A stretch of DNA of 64,000 nt from Actinomadura rayongensis. GTDB taxonomy: Bacteria > Actinomycetota > Actinomycetes > Streptosporangiales > Streptosporangiaceae. The position numbers and the translations under genes were made by a program. The DNA is taken from assembly GCF_009831215.1 (NCBI RefSeq), contig NZ_WUTW01000002.1:558001-622000 (forward strand). The letters run 5' to 3'. The notes below the pieces were generated by a model that made no database searches, was not told the DNA's origin, and worked only from the letters and a program-made list of their open reading frames with translations. Below are positions 52,103-59,547 of this stretch, piece by piece (position 1 is the stretch's first letter; each line of letters starts with the position of its first letter).

Positions 52103-52438
52103 GTGACGACGAACAAGTACACCGTCCAGCCCGAGACGCTGCGCGACGCGGGCCGTGAGCTGTCCGCCGCGGGCGACCGGCTGAACGAGCAGTGGACGGC
52201 GCTGAAGTCGACCGTCGACGGCATGGGCCAGCCGTGGGGCGGCGACGACATCGGCATGATCATCGGCGAGTCGTACACCGCGATCCAGGACCAGGCGGAC
52301 GAGTCCTTCTCCGGCGCCGCCGAGGACCTGGCGGCGTTCGGCGAGAAGCTCGCGGCGATGGCCGACAACCACGAGAAGGCCGAAGAGTCGATGGTCGGCG
52401 AGATCAACAGCGTGTCCGCCGCGCTGAACGGCGGCTGA
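52103..52438 (+). CDS. WXG100-superfamily-like small helical protein
   Basis: This is a 111-aa protein from GTG 52103, with GGGGAGG upstream. It is wholly helical and carries a W-G turn in the middle (GMGQPWGGDDIGMIIGESYT), then ADESFSGAAEDLAAFGEKLA. Length and pattern fit the WXG100/ESAT-6 helical-hairpin superfamily, though the motif is PWGG rather than a canonical WXG. The gene is followed four bases later by a WXG-like/CpnT-like domain protein. Such pairs often form a heterodimer for export through the T7SS, with a C-terminal signal helix. It is the likely partner of the next gene product. Confidence 0.72.
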   Translation: MTTNKYTVQPETLRDAGRELSAAGDRLNEQWTALKSTVDGMGQPWGGDDIGMIIGESYTAIQDQADESFSGAAEDLAAFGEKLAAMADNHEKAEESMVGEINSVSAALNGG

Positions 52439-52442
52439 GCCG

Positions 52443-52934
52443 GTGGGTCTGCAGCTCCCCGGCGAACTGATCAGCCTGCTCGGCATGCTCGGCTACAACT
52501 GGCCGGAGGCGGACGAGACGAAGCTGTTCCAGCTCGGCTCGACGTGGATGGAGTTCTCCGGGACGGTCGGCTCGGTGTCCGCGGACATCGAGTCGGCCGC
52601 CCAGCGGGTGCCCGCGTCCAACGAGGGCGACGACATCGAGGCGTTCCAGAAGGCGTGGGCGGAGGAGGACTCCCCCGCCGCCGTCCTGAAGGACGCCTCG
52701 ATGGGCGCGACGGCGGTCGGCGCGGCGTTCATCGTCTGCGCCGGGGTCGTCCTCGCCCTGAAGATCAACGTGATCGTGCAGCTCGTCATGCTGGCGATCG
52801 AGATCGCGCAGGCCGCGGCGACGGCCGTCGCGACGTTCGGCGCCTCGCTCGCGGAGATCCCGATCTTCAAGGAGATCACCGGGATGATCATCGACGAGCT
52901 GATCAACCAGGCGATCACCATGCTGCTCGGCTGA
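52443..52934 (+). CDS. stand-alone CpnT-like N-terminal (WXG100-like) domain protein
   Basis: This is a 163-aa protein from GTG 52443. It opens LQLPGELISLLGMLGYNWPE and continues FQLGSTWMEFSGTVGSVSAD, as seen at the N-termini of large T7SS effectors such as CpnT. The C-terminal half is hydrophobic (GAAFIVCAGVVLALKINVIV, then IAQAAATAVATFGASLAEI), possibly a membrane hairpin. In related proteins a long toxin domain follows, but here the frame ends at 52934. The gene may be a trimmed effector or a delivery scaffold. It overlaps the convergent DUF6817 gene by 20 bases. The partner is presumably the WXG-like protein just upstream. Confidence 0.7.
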   Translation: MGLQLPGELISLLGMLGYNWPEADETKLFQLGSTWMEFSGTVGSVSADIESAAQRVPASNEGDDIEAFQKAWAEEDSPAAVLKDASMGATAVGAAFIVCAGVVLALKINVIVQLVMLAIEIAQAAATAVATFGASLAEIPIFKEITGMIIDELINQAITMLLG

Positions 52935-53421
52935 CGGCGCTTCGCGCGCCCTCGCTGAGCAGCGGCGTCCAGGTGGCGAACAGCGCGCGGAGCGGCCCGC
53001 CGTCCAGGTCCGAGTGGCGCAGGACGTCCAGTTCGTTCGCGACGGTCAGCTCCGCGAAGTCGCGTCGCGCCGCCGTGTCCGGGACCGATACCGCGCCGGT
53101 GAAACGGTCGCGGAACGTACCGCCGTCCGTGAGTCGCGGGTAGGAGTACGCGCGGTCGCAGCTCGCGTAGAAGTAGACGAGCGCCTCGGCGTCCGGGCCG
53201 ATCACCGGGGTCAGCTCGTCGCGGCGGCCCAGCGCGTGCGGGAAGCCGTCCGTGCCGTAGAACGCGTGGCAGAGGCCGGCGAGGCGCAGTTCTCGCCGCG
53301 CGCCCCACGCGGTGAGCGTCGCGTGGACGCGGTCCAGATGCGCCGCGAGCGTTCCGCCCGGATGCCGGATGGTCTCGGCGTCGCGCTCCGCCAGCAGCGC
53401 GCGGGCGGCCTGCTCGGTCAT
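52915..53421 (-). CDS. DUF6817-family protein (HD-like)
   Basis: This is a 168-aa protein from ATG 53421. It has His-rich helices with HLDRVHATLTAWGARRELRL, then AGLCHAFYGTDGFPHAL, and DRAYSYPRLTDGGTF. From memory it matches DUF6817, a family of small proteins with an HD-domain-like His/Asp pattern that may bind metal and act on a nucleotide or phosphate ester. It is cytoplasmic by appearance. It diverges from the LysR-type regulator (188-base gap), so it could be that regulator's target. Its end overlaps the convergent WXG-like gene. Confidence 0.72.
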   Translation of the reverse strand: MTEQAARALLAERDAETIRHPGGTLAAHLDRVHATLTAWGARRELRLAGLCHAFYGTDGFPHALGRRDELTPVIGPDAEALVYFYASCDRAYSYPRLTDGGTFRDRFTGAVSVPDTAARRDFAELTVANELDVLRHSDLDGGPLRALFATWTPLLSEGARSAVSRAAW

Positions 53422-53609
53422 CGGTGTCCTTTCTGGAGGTCGGCACCCGTCCGCCGCTCCGCGTCGCCGCCGCGCCGTATGTCCCGGGTCATCGGACGGC
53501 GTGCGGCGGGCCGCGGACGGGTTGCCGCCGGTTTCCGCGTCCCATCCTGAAAGCCGCCGGGATCCCAGTCAATTCATGGATTTTCTGGGGTTTGCCCTAG
53601 CTTTTCCTT

Positions 53610-54476
53610 GTGACTCTGGACGACCTTCGCGTTTTCATCGCCGTCTACGAAACCGGGAACCTCAGCACCGTCGCCCGCGACCTGGACCGGACGCAGTCCG
53701 CCGTGAGCCAGCACGTGCGGCGGCTGGAGCGCGAGACGGGCCTGCCGCTGCTCGAACGGCGTCCGCGCGGCGTCGTGCCGACCGAGGCCGGACGCGTCCT
53801 CTACCAGGCGGCGCTCGGCGGCATCGCCGCGCTCGACGCGGGCCTCGACCGGCTCGCCGAACTGCGCGACGGCGGCGGCGCGGTGCGCATCACGACGGGC
53901 GGCGTGACCGTCCGGCACTTCATGGCGGACGGCATCGCCGAGTTCCGCCGCCGACGCCCCCGGACGTCCCTGGAGTTCCACGCGGCGCACTCGACGCAGC
54001 GCTGCGTGGAACTGCTGCGCGGCGGACGCGTCGACCTCGCGTGGATCACGCTCGGCGAACCGCTGCCGGGCATCGAGCAGCGTCCGGTGGTGGACCTGCC
54101 GTGGGTGCTGGCCGTGCACGCGTCGGACCCGCTGGCGTCCCGGGACGCGATCCTCCCCGACGACCTGGCCGGCATCCGGTACATCGCGCAGCCGGACGAC
54201 TCGACGTCGCGGCGGCGGCTGGAGGAGGAGTTCGTCCGGCTCGGCTGCGGCCGTCCCGAGCCGGTCGGCGTGGCGGACTGGGACACGGCGGCGCTCCTCG
54301 CCGAACTCGGCGTAGGCCACGCCGTCCTGCCCGCCCTCCCGCGCCTGGCCGCCCACTCCCCTCTCGTAACGGTGCCGATCCCGTGCCTGGCACCGATCAG
54401 CGTCGGCTGGGCCGCCCGCCAATGGACGGCCCTGAGCCCCCCGGCCGCCGAGTTCGCCGCCCTCGTCGCCTCCTGA
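53610..54476 (+). CDS. LysR-family transcriptional regulator
   Basis: This is a 288-aa protein from GTG 53610. The winged HTH is canonical: LDDLRVFIAVYETGNLSTVA, then RDLDRTQSAVSQHVRRLERE and RPRGVVPTEAGRVLY (residues 3-67). The C-terminal effector-binding domain follows, with the family's RIATGG-like RITTGGVTVRHFMADG strand. LysR regulators usually control the adjacent divergent gene, here the DUF6817 gene, and themselves. The 188-base intergenic region should carry the T-N11-A operator, which I could not pin down. It sits inside the T7SS region without obvious link to secretion. Confidence 0.93.
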   Translation: MTLDDLRVFIAVYETGNLSTVARDLDRTQSAVSQHVRRLERETGLPLLERRPRGVVPTEAGRVLYQAALGGIAALDAGLDRLAELRDGGGAVRITTGGVTVRHFMADGIAEFRRRRPRTSLEFHAAHSTQRCVELLRGGRVDLAWITLGEPLPGIEQRPVVDLPWVLAVHASDPLASRDAILPDDLAGIRYIAQPDDSTSRRRLEEEFVRLGCGRPEPVGVADWDTAALLAELGVGHAVLPALPRLAAHSPLVTVPIPCLAPISVGWAARQWTALSPPAAEFAALVAS

Positions 54477-54481
54477 AACGC

Positions 54482-54516
54482 GCGGACGGGCCGGGGAAAG
54501 CCCCCGGCCCGTCCGC
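54482..54516. terminator. strong bidirectional terminator after LysR gene
   Basis: A perfect 15-bp GC inverted repeat (GCGGACGGGCCGGGG at 54482-54496 with its complement at 54502-54516) has a 5-base loop. It lies six bases past the LysR stop and 13 bases past the end of the convergent lipoprotein gene, so it can serve both. Confidence 0.8.
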
Positions 54517-54528
54517 ACGCTCCGCGAC

Positions 54529-54897
54529 TCAGCCGCCGGGGGGCGTCAGGATCTTCTCCTGGCACTTCTTCAGGTCCGCCGACGCCTTCGCCTGGTCCTT
54601 GATGCCCTTGAGGATCGGAATGTTGCCGCCCTGCGGCACTTGCGCGTCATAGCCCTTCGCGCGCATGCACGCGGCGACCTTCTCCATGTCGCTAGCGTAG
54701 GCCGAACCGCCGCCGCCACCGCCGTTCGTCGCCGTCGCGGACGGGGTCGCGGCGGGCTGCGACGGCTGCGCGGTCGCCGGGCCGGCGGGGGTCGTCCCGG
54801 ACGTGGGGGGATCAGACGCCTTGTCCTTGTCTCCACCGCACGCGGCTGCGGAGAGGACCAGCGCCAGGGCCGGGATCAGTAGGAGCTTGTTCTTCAC
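54529..54897 (-). CDS. small lipoprotein, T7SS locus
   Basis: This is a 122-aa protein from GTG 54897, with GAGGAAAGG upstream. The N-terminus KNKLLLIPALALVLSAAAC is a lipoprotein signal with Cys20 for lipidation. A Ser/Thr/Pro/Gly-rich linker to about residue 65 leads to a short folded part with two Cys (KVAACMRAKGYDAQVP and ADLKKCQEKI). It should be anchored to the outer face of the membrane. Function unknown. It follows the mycosin gene with its own start region and lies downstream of a hairpin terminator. Confidence 0.85.
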   Translation of the reverse strand: MKNKLLLIPALALVLSAAACGGDKDKASDPPTSGTTPAGPATAQPSQPAATPSATATNGGGGGGSAYASDMEKVAACMRAKGYDAQVPQGGNIPILKGIKDQAKASADLKKCQEKILTPPGG

Positions 54898-55007
54898 GGT
54901 GCCTTTCCTCGGATCGTTCGCACGTTCACGGACGTCCGGAACCGTACGGGGGTCCCGGTGGGGGGCCGCCCGGGCCGGGCCGGGGCGGGAGCTGCCCCTG
55001 TGGGGGA

Positions 55008-55058
55008 GAAGGCCGACGCCGGCGGAGTGGCGAGAGCACTCCGGTGACGTCGGCCTTC
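55008..55058 (-). terminator. terminator after mycP
   Basis: A 22-bp inverted repeat with three mismatches (55008-55029 with 55037-55058, arms ending GAAGGCCGACG) encloses a 7-base loop. On the minus strand it begins 17 bases after the mycP stop, the usual distance for an intrinsic terminator. Confidence 0.7.
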
Positions 55059-55075
55059 TTGAGGGTGACGTATTT

Positions 55076-56428
55076 CTATCGCGGACCGAATCCACCTGGC
55101 GGCGCCTGCGGCGGCTGTCCCGGTCCCGGCTGCGGCGAGTACGGCTGGCCGCCCGGGCCGCGTTGCGGCGGGACCTGCCGGCCGGGGCCCGCCGTACCGC
55201 CCCACGACGGCGGTGTGCCCGGCGCGCCCGGAGGGGGCGGCGGCGGGTTCTTGCGTCCGCGGTTGCGCAGGATGAGCAGTCCGCCGACCACGATGACGAG
55301 AAGCGCGACGACTCCGACGCCGATCAGCAGAATCTTGGTGTTCCGCGCGGCCTTGTCGTTGTTCTTCTCCGTGGCCGACTTGGTCTTCGGGGTCGTCGGT
55401 GTGTCACCGGTCTTCGGCTGCGACGCCTTCCACTTGTCGTACTTGGCGAAGACGGGATTCGGCGCGTTCTTCGGCACGTTCGCCGTCAGCGCGGCGGACG
55501 GGATGACGACGCCATATCCCGTCTGTTCGTCCTTCCCGCTCGGCCCGACGTCCTTTGCCGTGCCGATGATGCGCTGCACGATCTCGCGGTTCGACATGTT
55601 CGGAAACTTCGACCGCACCAAGGCGACCGCACCGGCCGTCAGCGCGCCCGCCTGGCTCGTGCCGGAGAGTTGAGGATTGAAGCGCCCGTCCTTCTGGAGC
55701 GCGCCGACCAGGTAACCGGGCGCCGCGACGGAGACGTACGGATGGCGCTCGGTGTTGGCGTAGACGTTCTTCTGATTGTCGAGCGCTCCGGCGACGAGGA
55801 CTCCCGCGCACACGGCGGGGATCTTGACGGAGTTCACTCCGTTCCCGTCGTTGCCGGCGGACGCCACGATGACCACGTTGTGATCGAGCGCATACCCGAT
55901 CGCCTGTTGGAGGCCGGGCTCGCACTGGTTCTGTAGCGCAGGCGTTCCCTGGGAGATGCTGACCACGCCCGCCCCGTGATCAGCGGCATAGCGGATCGCC
56001 TCCGGGAGCGACACCGTGGACGAGAGGATCGGAAGAATCTTCGACTCTGGAGCGACCCCGACGAACCCGGTGCCGGTGCCACGACTCGCGATCAGCGAAG
56101 CCATGCCGGTGCCGTGACCGCCGTCGCGAACGTCGGTGTCCGTCCTGCCGTCGCCGCTCCCCTGCGCGTCGCCATAACCCCCGAGAAAATCCTTACCCGG
56201 GAGAACAGCGTCCTTCAGATCGGGCAGATTGGCATTGACGCCCGTGTCAATGACGGCCACGGTAACGCCCGCGCCCTTGCTGACCGGCCAGACACTGTGC
56301 TGGATGTCCCAGGCTTTGAACCACCACTCCTGCGGCAGGGGGCCGGGAGCAGCGCCCGCAGGGGAGCCCGTCAGCACGAGCACCGAACTCGCGCCGACGG
56401 CGCTCAGCCATCGTGTCAACCGTCGCAC
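55076..56428 (-). CDS. mycP: type VII secretion-associated serine protease (mycosin)
   Basis: This is a 450-aa protein from GTG 56428, with GAGGTGGTGCT upstream. It has a signal peptide (1-26), an S8 subtilisin domain with Asp61 (VAVIDTGVN), His105 (DGGHGTGMAS), oxyanion Asn193 (ASAGNDGNG) and Ser258 (LSGTSQAGA), and a C-terminal membrane helix (366-387) followed by a Pro-rich cytoplasmic tail. This plan defines the mycosins (MycP) of ESX systems, which stabilise the EccBCDE complex and clip some substrates outside the membrane. All catalytic residues are intact. It lies downstream of the PPE-like gene, separated by a hairpin, which may lower its expression relative to the substrates. Confidence 0.95.
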   Translation of the reverse strand: MRRLTRWLSAVGASSVLVLTGSPAGAAPGPLPQEWWFKAWDIQHSVWPVSKGAGVTVAVIDTGVNANLPDLKDAVLPGKDFLGGYGDAQGSGDGRTDTDVRDGGHGTGMASLIASRGTGTGFVGVAPESKILPILSSTVSLPEAIRYAADHGAGVVSISQGTPALQNQCEPGLQQAIGYALDHNVVIVASAGNDGNGVNSVKIPAVCAGVLVAGALDNQKNVYANTERHPYVSVAAPGYLVGALQKDGRFNPQLSGTSQAGALTAGAVALVRSKFPNMSNREIVQRIIGTAKDVGPSGKDEQTGYGVVIPSAALTANVPKNAPNPVFAKYDKWKASQPKTGDTPTTPKTKSATEKNNDKAARNTKILLIGVGVVALLVIVVGGLLILRNRGRKNPPPPPPGAPGTPPSWGGTAGPGRQVPPQRGPGGQPYSPQPGPGQPPQAPPGGFGPR

Positions 56429-56452
56429 AGCACCACCTCATTCAAACGAACA

Positions 56453-56491
56453 CGGCGTGGGCAGCCCGAGTATCTCGAACTGCCCACGCCG
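56453..56491 (-). terminator. hairpin between PPE-like gene and mycP (terminator or attenuator)
   Basis: A perfect 12-bp stem (CGGCGTGGGCAG at 56453-56464 with CTGCCCACGCCG at 56480-56491) encloses a loop that itself forms CGAG-TAT-CTCG. It lies 32 bases after the stop of the PPE-like gene, between it and the mycP start. It may end transcription of the substrate genes or partly attenuate mycP. Confidence 0.6.
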
Positions 56492-56522
56492 CGTCACACC
56501 GGGTTCCCGGATCGGACGGTCA

Positions 56523-57734
56523 TCATCCGATCACGGGGGGAGCGGTGTCGTCGTCGTTTCCGCCCCACACGTCTTCGTCTTCCGTCAGCCAGGTGGTGCG
56601 CTCGTGCTCCTCCTCGCCCTTGCCGCCGCCTCCGCCGCGTCCGCCCATCGGGGCACCGCCTGCGCCGCCCGCGCCGGGCTTGCCGCCGCGCATACCGGCA
56701 CCGAGGCCCGCGCCGGCACCGCCGAGGCCGCCCGGCATGCCGCCGGGGACGCCGCTTCCGGCACCGCCCCCGAATCCGCCGGAGCCGAGGCCGCCGCCCA
56801 GGCCGCCACCGCCTCCGAACGGGTCCGAGCCGAGGCCGCCGCCCCCGCCTCCGCCCGGCAGACCGGCCAGGTCGCTCGAACCCGGCTTGGGACCGCCGTA
56901 CGGGTTCGGCACGTGCTGACCGCCCGGGTTGGGGTGGTTGCCGTACGGGTTCGGGACGTGCTGACCACCCGGCGGGTTGGTGGGGTGGCTGCCGTACGGG
57001 TTGGTGGGCACGTGCTGGCCGCCACCCGGGTTGTTGCCGTACGGGTTGGTCGGAACGTGCGCGCCGCCACCGCCGCCACCGCCCCCGCCGCCACCCTTGT
57101 AGGGGTTCTTCGGGGTTTCGTAGTGGGACTGCGTGTACGGCAGGTCGGTCGTCAAGTTCGTCGGCAGGGCTTCGTGCGCCTGGACGCTGCGCTCGGTCAG
57201 CCGCTTCATGTGCTCCTGAGCGGCCTTCTCCTCTTCGTTGTCGAGGAGGCCGAGCGCTTCGCCGAGCTTCTTGCCGCCGATCGCGATGAGGCCGCCGGTG
57301 GGACCGGCGATCATCGTTCCGGCGGCGAAGGTCTCGGCGTCACCGGTGGTCAGGCCGGCGAAGTTGCCCTTGCCCGGCGCGTGCTGCTTGTACCACTCGA
57401 GTTGCGGGCCGTAGGTCGAGAGCGCCTTGCCGGTCTCCCCCGCCGTCTTGCCGAGGTTGGTGGCGGACGTCTGCAGGCGGCCCATCTGCTCGATGGCCGC
57501 TTCCGCGTCGTCGCCCTTCCACACGGCCTTCAGCGCAGCCGCCTGCGCACGCAGTACGCCCGCCGCGTCGTTGAACTTCGAGGCTGCGGTGGTGTAGGTC
57601 TGCCCGGCGCGCGTGACGGCGCGGGGATCCGTCGCCTGCAGGATCTGGTTCATCTCGTCCATGCCGCCCTTGAAGGGCTGCGGCGCCATGCAGTTCCTGC
57701 GGATCGGGAAATCTTTGGGCTTGTGCTCGGTCAT
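56523..57734 (-). CDS. PPE-like/WXG100-related T7SS substrate with Gly-rich and NPYG repeats
   Basis: This is a 403-aa protein from ATG 57734. The N-terminal 180 residues are a helical bundle (MNQILQATDPRAVTRAGQTY, AALKAVWKGDDAEAAIEQMG) with a W-x-G turn (VWKGDD), related to PPE/WXG domains of ESX substrates. The C-terminal half is disordered: a poly-Gly run, four copies of a HVP-NPYG unit of about 15-17 residues, then a very Gly-rich segment and an acidic tail (LTEDEDVWGGNDDD). Mycobacterial PPE proteins have the same order of helical head and variable Gly-rich tail. It should be secreted or surface exposed. The downstream helical protein at 57764 is a likely partner. Confidence 0.78.
   Translation of the reverse strand: MTEHKPKDFPIRRNCMAPQPFKGGMDEMNQILQATDPRAVTRAGQTYTTAASKFNDAAGVLRAQAAALKAVWKGDDAEAAIEQMGRLQTSATNLGKTAGETGKALSTYGPQLEWYKQHAPGKGNFAGLTTGDAETFAAGTMIAGPTGGLIAIGGKKLGEALGLLDNEEEKAAQEHMKRLTERSVQAHEALPTNLTTDLPYTQSHYETPKNPYKGGGGGGGGGGGAHVPTNPYGNNPGGGQHVPTNPYGSHPTNPPGGQHVPNPYGNHPNPGGQHVPNPYGGPKPGSSDLAGLPGGGGGGGLGSDPFGGGGGLGGGLGSGGFGGGAGSGVPGGMPGGLGGAGAGLGAGMRGGKPGAGGAGGAPMGGRGGGGGKGEEEHERTTWLTEDEDVWGGNDDDTAPPVIG
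56896..57060 (-). repeat. tandem coding repeats (HVP-NPYG units) in the PPE-like gene
   Basis: Four units of 45-51 bases share CCGTACGGGTT and ACGTGCTG blocks, starting near 56896, 56941, 56992 and 57037. They encode GQHVP-NPYG repeats. Unequal exchange here could change repeat number. Confidence 0.75.
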
Positions 57735-57763
57735 TCGGTCTTCCCGTGTCGTCGATTCCCGGC

Positions 57764-58150
57764 TCAGTAGGTCTGCGTGTTGCTCGTCGTCGGTGAGGTG
57801 ACGTTGGTGGGCTGCACGCTGTTGACGGCCGCGGTGTTCTGCTGCTCCTTGTCGTCGTGCCCCTGGACGGCACGACGGAGCGCCTCGATGACCTGTCCGT
57901 AGCTCTGCACGAACCCGTTGTACTGCTCGCTGATCACCCGGTAGGCGTCGGCGGTCGTCTCGCCGAGCTGCACGGCCGTGTCGAACTGCGGGCCGCCGAG
58001 CTGCGCCTGCGTGATGTTGCCGTGGCTCTGGAGATCCGACGGGGTGCCGTCACCGCTCGTGAAGGCGTCGAGGTTGTCCTCAAGGATCTTGAGGATGCGT
58101 TTGGCCTCGGTGGTGTCGATCTCGCTCTTGCCGCTCGGTCCAGCGCCCAT
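57764..58150 (-). CDS. small helical T7SS partner protein (PE-like)
   Basis: This is a 128-aa protein from ATG 58150. It is mostly helical (TTEAKRILKILEDNLDAFTS, VQLGETTADAYRVISEQYNG, SYGQVIEALRRAV) with a low-complexity Thr/Ser/Asn tail. There is no WXG motif. Its size and position directly before the PPE-like gene match a PE-type partner that forms a helical bundle with a PPE protein, with a YxxxE-like export signal possibly in DAYRVISEQY. I infer the pairing from order, not from a family match. Confidence 0.68.
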   Translation of the reverse strand: MGAGPSGKSEIDTTEAKRILKILEDNLDAFTSGDGTPSDLQSHGNITQAQLGGPQFDTAVQLGETTADAYRVISEQYNGFVQSYGQVIEALRRAVQGHDDKEQQNTAAVNSVQPTNVTSPTTSNTQTY

Positions 58151-58263
58151 GGGGACCTCCCGTGGACCCCGCCGGGGTCCCGCTCAATTCGTGGTGGTGG
58201 GGGTGACTGATCAGGGGCCGGGGCCGGATCGAACGCACACCGCCCCAGCGGGCCGCCGGAGGA

Positions 58264-58294
58264 CGGCCGGTCGCGCTCGGGGCACGACCGGCCG
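58264..58294 (-). terminator. hairpin after WXG100 gene
   Basis: A 10-bp stem (CGGCCGGTCG at 58264-58273 with CGACCGGCCG at 58285-58294) encloses an 11-base loop, and a further CCGCCCC/GGGGCGG pair brackets it. It begins 23 bases after the stop of the WXG100 gene (58318) on the minus strand and may end or dampen that transcript. Confidence 0.5.
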
Positions 58295-58317
58295 GCCGGG
58301 GCGGCTCGGCCGCTCGG

Positions 58318-58608
58318 TCAGCCGCTGATCAGGTTGACGTTGGACTTGACCGTGTGCTGGCCGGTCTCGCTCGAGGAGTTGATGACCGCGCCGAGCTGCT
58401 GCAGGATGCGGCCGATGTCGGCGGCGGACGCCTCCCACTGACGCTTGGCGTCGAAGTAGGCGTTCTTCGCGTCGTCCTCCCACTGCCCGAGCTTGTTCTC
58501 GACCGACTTCTCGAGGTCGTCCAGCTCGGACTGCATCTGGTTGAACTTCTGCTGGAAGGCCGCGTACGCCTGCTGCATCGCGCCGAAGTCCATGGAGCTG
58601 TAGCTCAT
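58318..58608 (-). CDS. WXG100-family T7SS substrate (W-E-D variant)
   Basis: This is a 96-aa protein from ATG 58608, the typical ESX size. It forms a helix-turn-helix hairpin with the turn GQWEDDAKNAYFDAKRQWEA. The classic WXG is replaced by W-E-D, as in many actinomycete and Firmicutes members. The C-terminal helix ends with a hydrophobic pattern. Such proteins dimerise and are exported by the EccABCDE machine. It is closely related in the turn to the protein at 59173-59463. The three WXG100 genes lie between eccB and the PE/PPE-like pair. Confidence 0.88.
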   Translation of the reverse strand: MSYSSMDFGAMQQAYAAFQQKFNQMQSELDDLEKSVENKLGQWEDDAKNAYFDAKRQWEASAADIGRILQQLGAVINSSSETGQHTVKSNVNLISG

Positions 58609-58646
58609 TGTTCCTCCGTCTCGTCCCGGGGGGTCGTAAGGGTCGG

Positions 58647-58961
58647 TCAGCCGTTCAGCAGGCCGGCGATGCGGTTCACGGCCTCGGTCTGCTGCTGCTC
58701 GCTGGCCTCGTAGTTGATCTTGGTCTGGACGAGCTTCTCGTGGAGCTGGTTGAGGACCTCCAGCACCTTGCCCAGCTCACCGTCGAACTCGTTGAAGACC
58801 TTGGTGAAGGCGCTGCCGGCGTCGCCGATCCAGCGGCCGGACAGCTGGGCGTGCTCCTGGCCGAGGTCGCCCTGGATCTTGCGAAGGTCCTGCGCGGCGG
58901 ACTCGACGCGCTGGGCCGCCTGGGCCATTTCCGCTCTGTCGACCGAAGACTTCTGACCCAT
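58647..58961 (-). CDS. WXG100-family T7SS substrate (canonical turn)
   Basis: This is a 104-aa protein from ATG 58961. It has the turn RWIGDAGSAFTKVFNEFDGE, in which W-I-G is the canonical WXG motif. Two amphipathic helices of about 40 residues flank it (EMAQAAQRVESAAQDLRKIQ; LEVLNQLHEKLVQTKINYEA). It is the best candidate for an EsxA-like partner of the W-E-D protein encoded 38 bases downstream. Export by the adjacent secretion genes is expected. Confidence 0.93.
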   Translation of the reverse strand: MGQKSSVDRAEMAQAAQRVESAAQDLRKIQGDLGQEHAQLSGRWIGDAGSAFTKVFNEFDGELGKVLEVLNQLHEKLVQTKINYEASEQQQTEAVNRIAGLLNG

Positions 58962-59172
58962 TGGTCATCCTTTCCCAGTTGCCTGCGTGTTTGCGACTGA
59001 CGCGGCGCGGGGGGCCGCTGTGCTCCGTCGGCCGGTGTACGAGGGGAGCCCGGCTCGGCACGACGTCACGATGATCGGTGAAACCTGCACCAATGGTCAC
59101 ACACGACATGAGACGGATCCACCCGGCCGAAGGTTCGATCTTCGGACGGGAAAAATCCGATCGTGTCGACGG

Positions 59173-59463
59173 TCAGCTCCACTGGTCCACGTTCGAGCGC
59201 TCGGCGCTCTGGTAGTTGGTGCGCGCGGTGCCCACCGACTTGGAGAACTCGTCGATGGATTTCGCCTGGTCACGGGCTGCCTTGTCCCACTTGGCGCGGG
59301 CCTCGAAGTAGGCGTCGCGCGCGTCGTCCTCCCAGCGGGCGAGACCGCTCTGGAGGTCGGACTCCAGCGCGTCGAGCAGCTCCACCATCTCGCGGTGCTT
59401 GGCCTGGAACATCTGCTCGGCCTGCTGCATCGCCTGGTAGTCCGTGCTGAACGCCTGACTCAC
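59173..59463 (-). CDS. WXG100-family T7SS substrate (W-E-D variant, paralogue)
   Basis: This is a 96-aa protein from ATG 59463. Two helices surround the turn RWEDDARDAYFEARAKWDKA, which is very close to that of the product of 58318-58608, so the two are paralogues. It follows eccB after 84 bases. A gap of 211 bases separates it from the next WXG100 gene and probably contains a promoter for the downstream substrate genes. Role as secreted ESX substrate is by family. Confidence 0.9.
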   Translation of the reverse strand: MSQAFSTDYQAMQQAEQMFQAKHREMVELLDALESDLQSGLARWEDDARDAYFEARAKWDKAARDQAKSIDEFSKSVGTARTNYQSAERSNVDQWS

Positions 59464-59547
59464 GTGAACTCCTTCGTCACGGTCGTTGCGGGTCGAGACT
59501 GTAGCAACCGCGCTTCTTCCGACTCATCCCATTTGACCATTTATTTG

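Noticed and set aside
56896..57060. A CRISPR-like or IS-end repeat in the PPE-like gene
   Set aside because: The four units encode HVP-NPYG repeats in frame, with no spacers and no mobile-element gene nearby.
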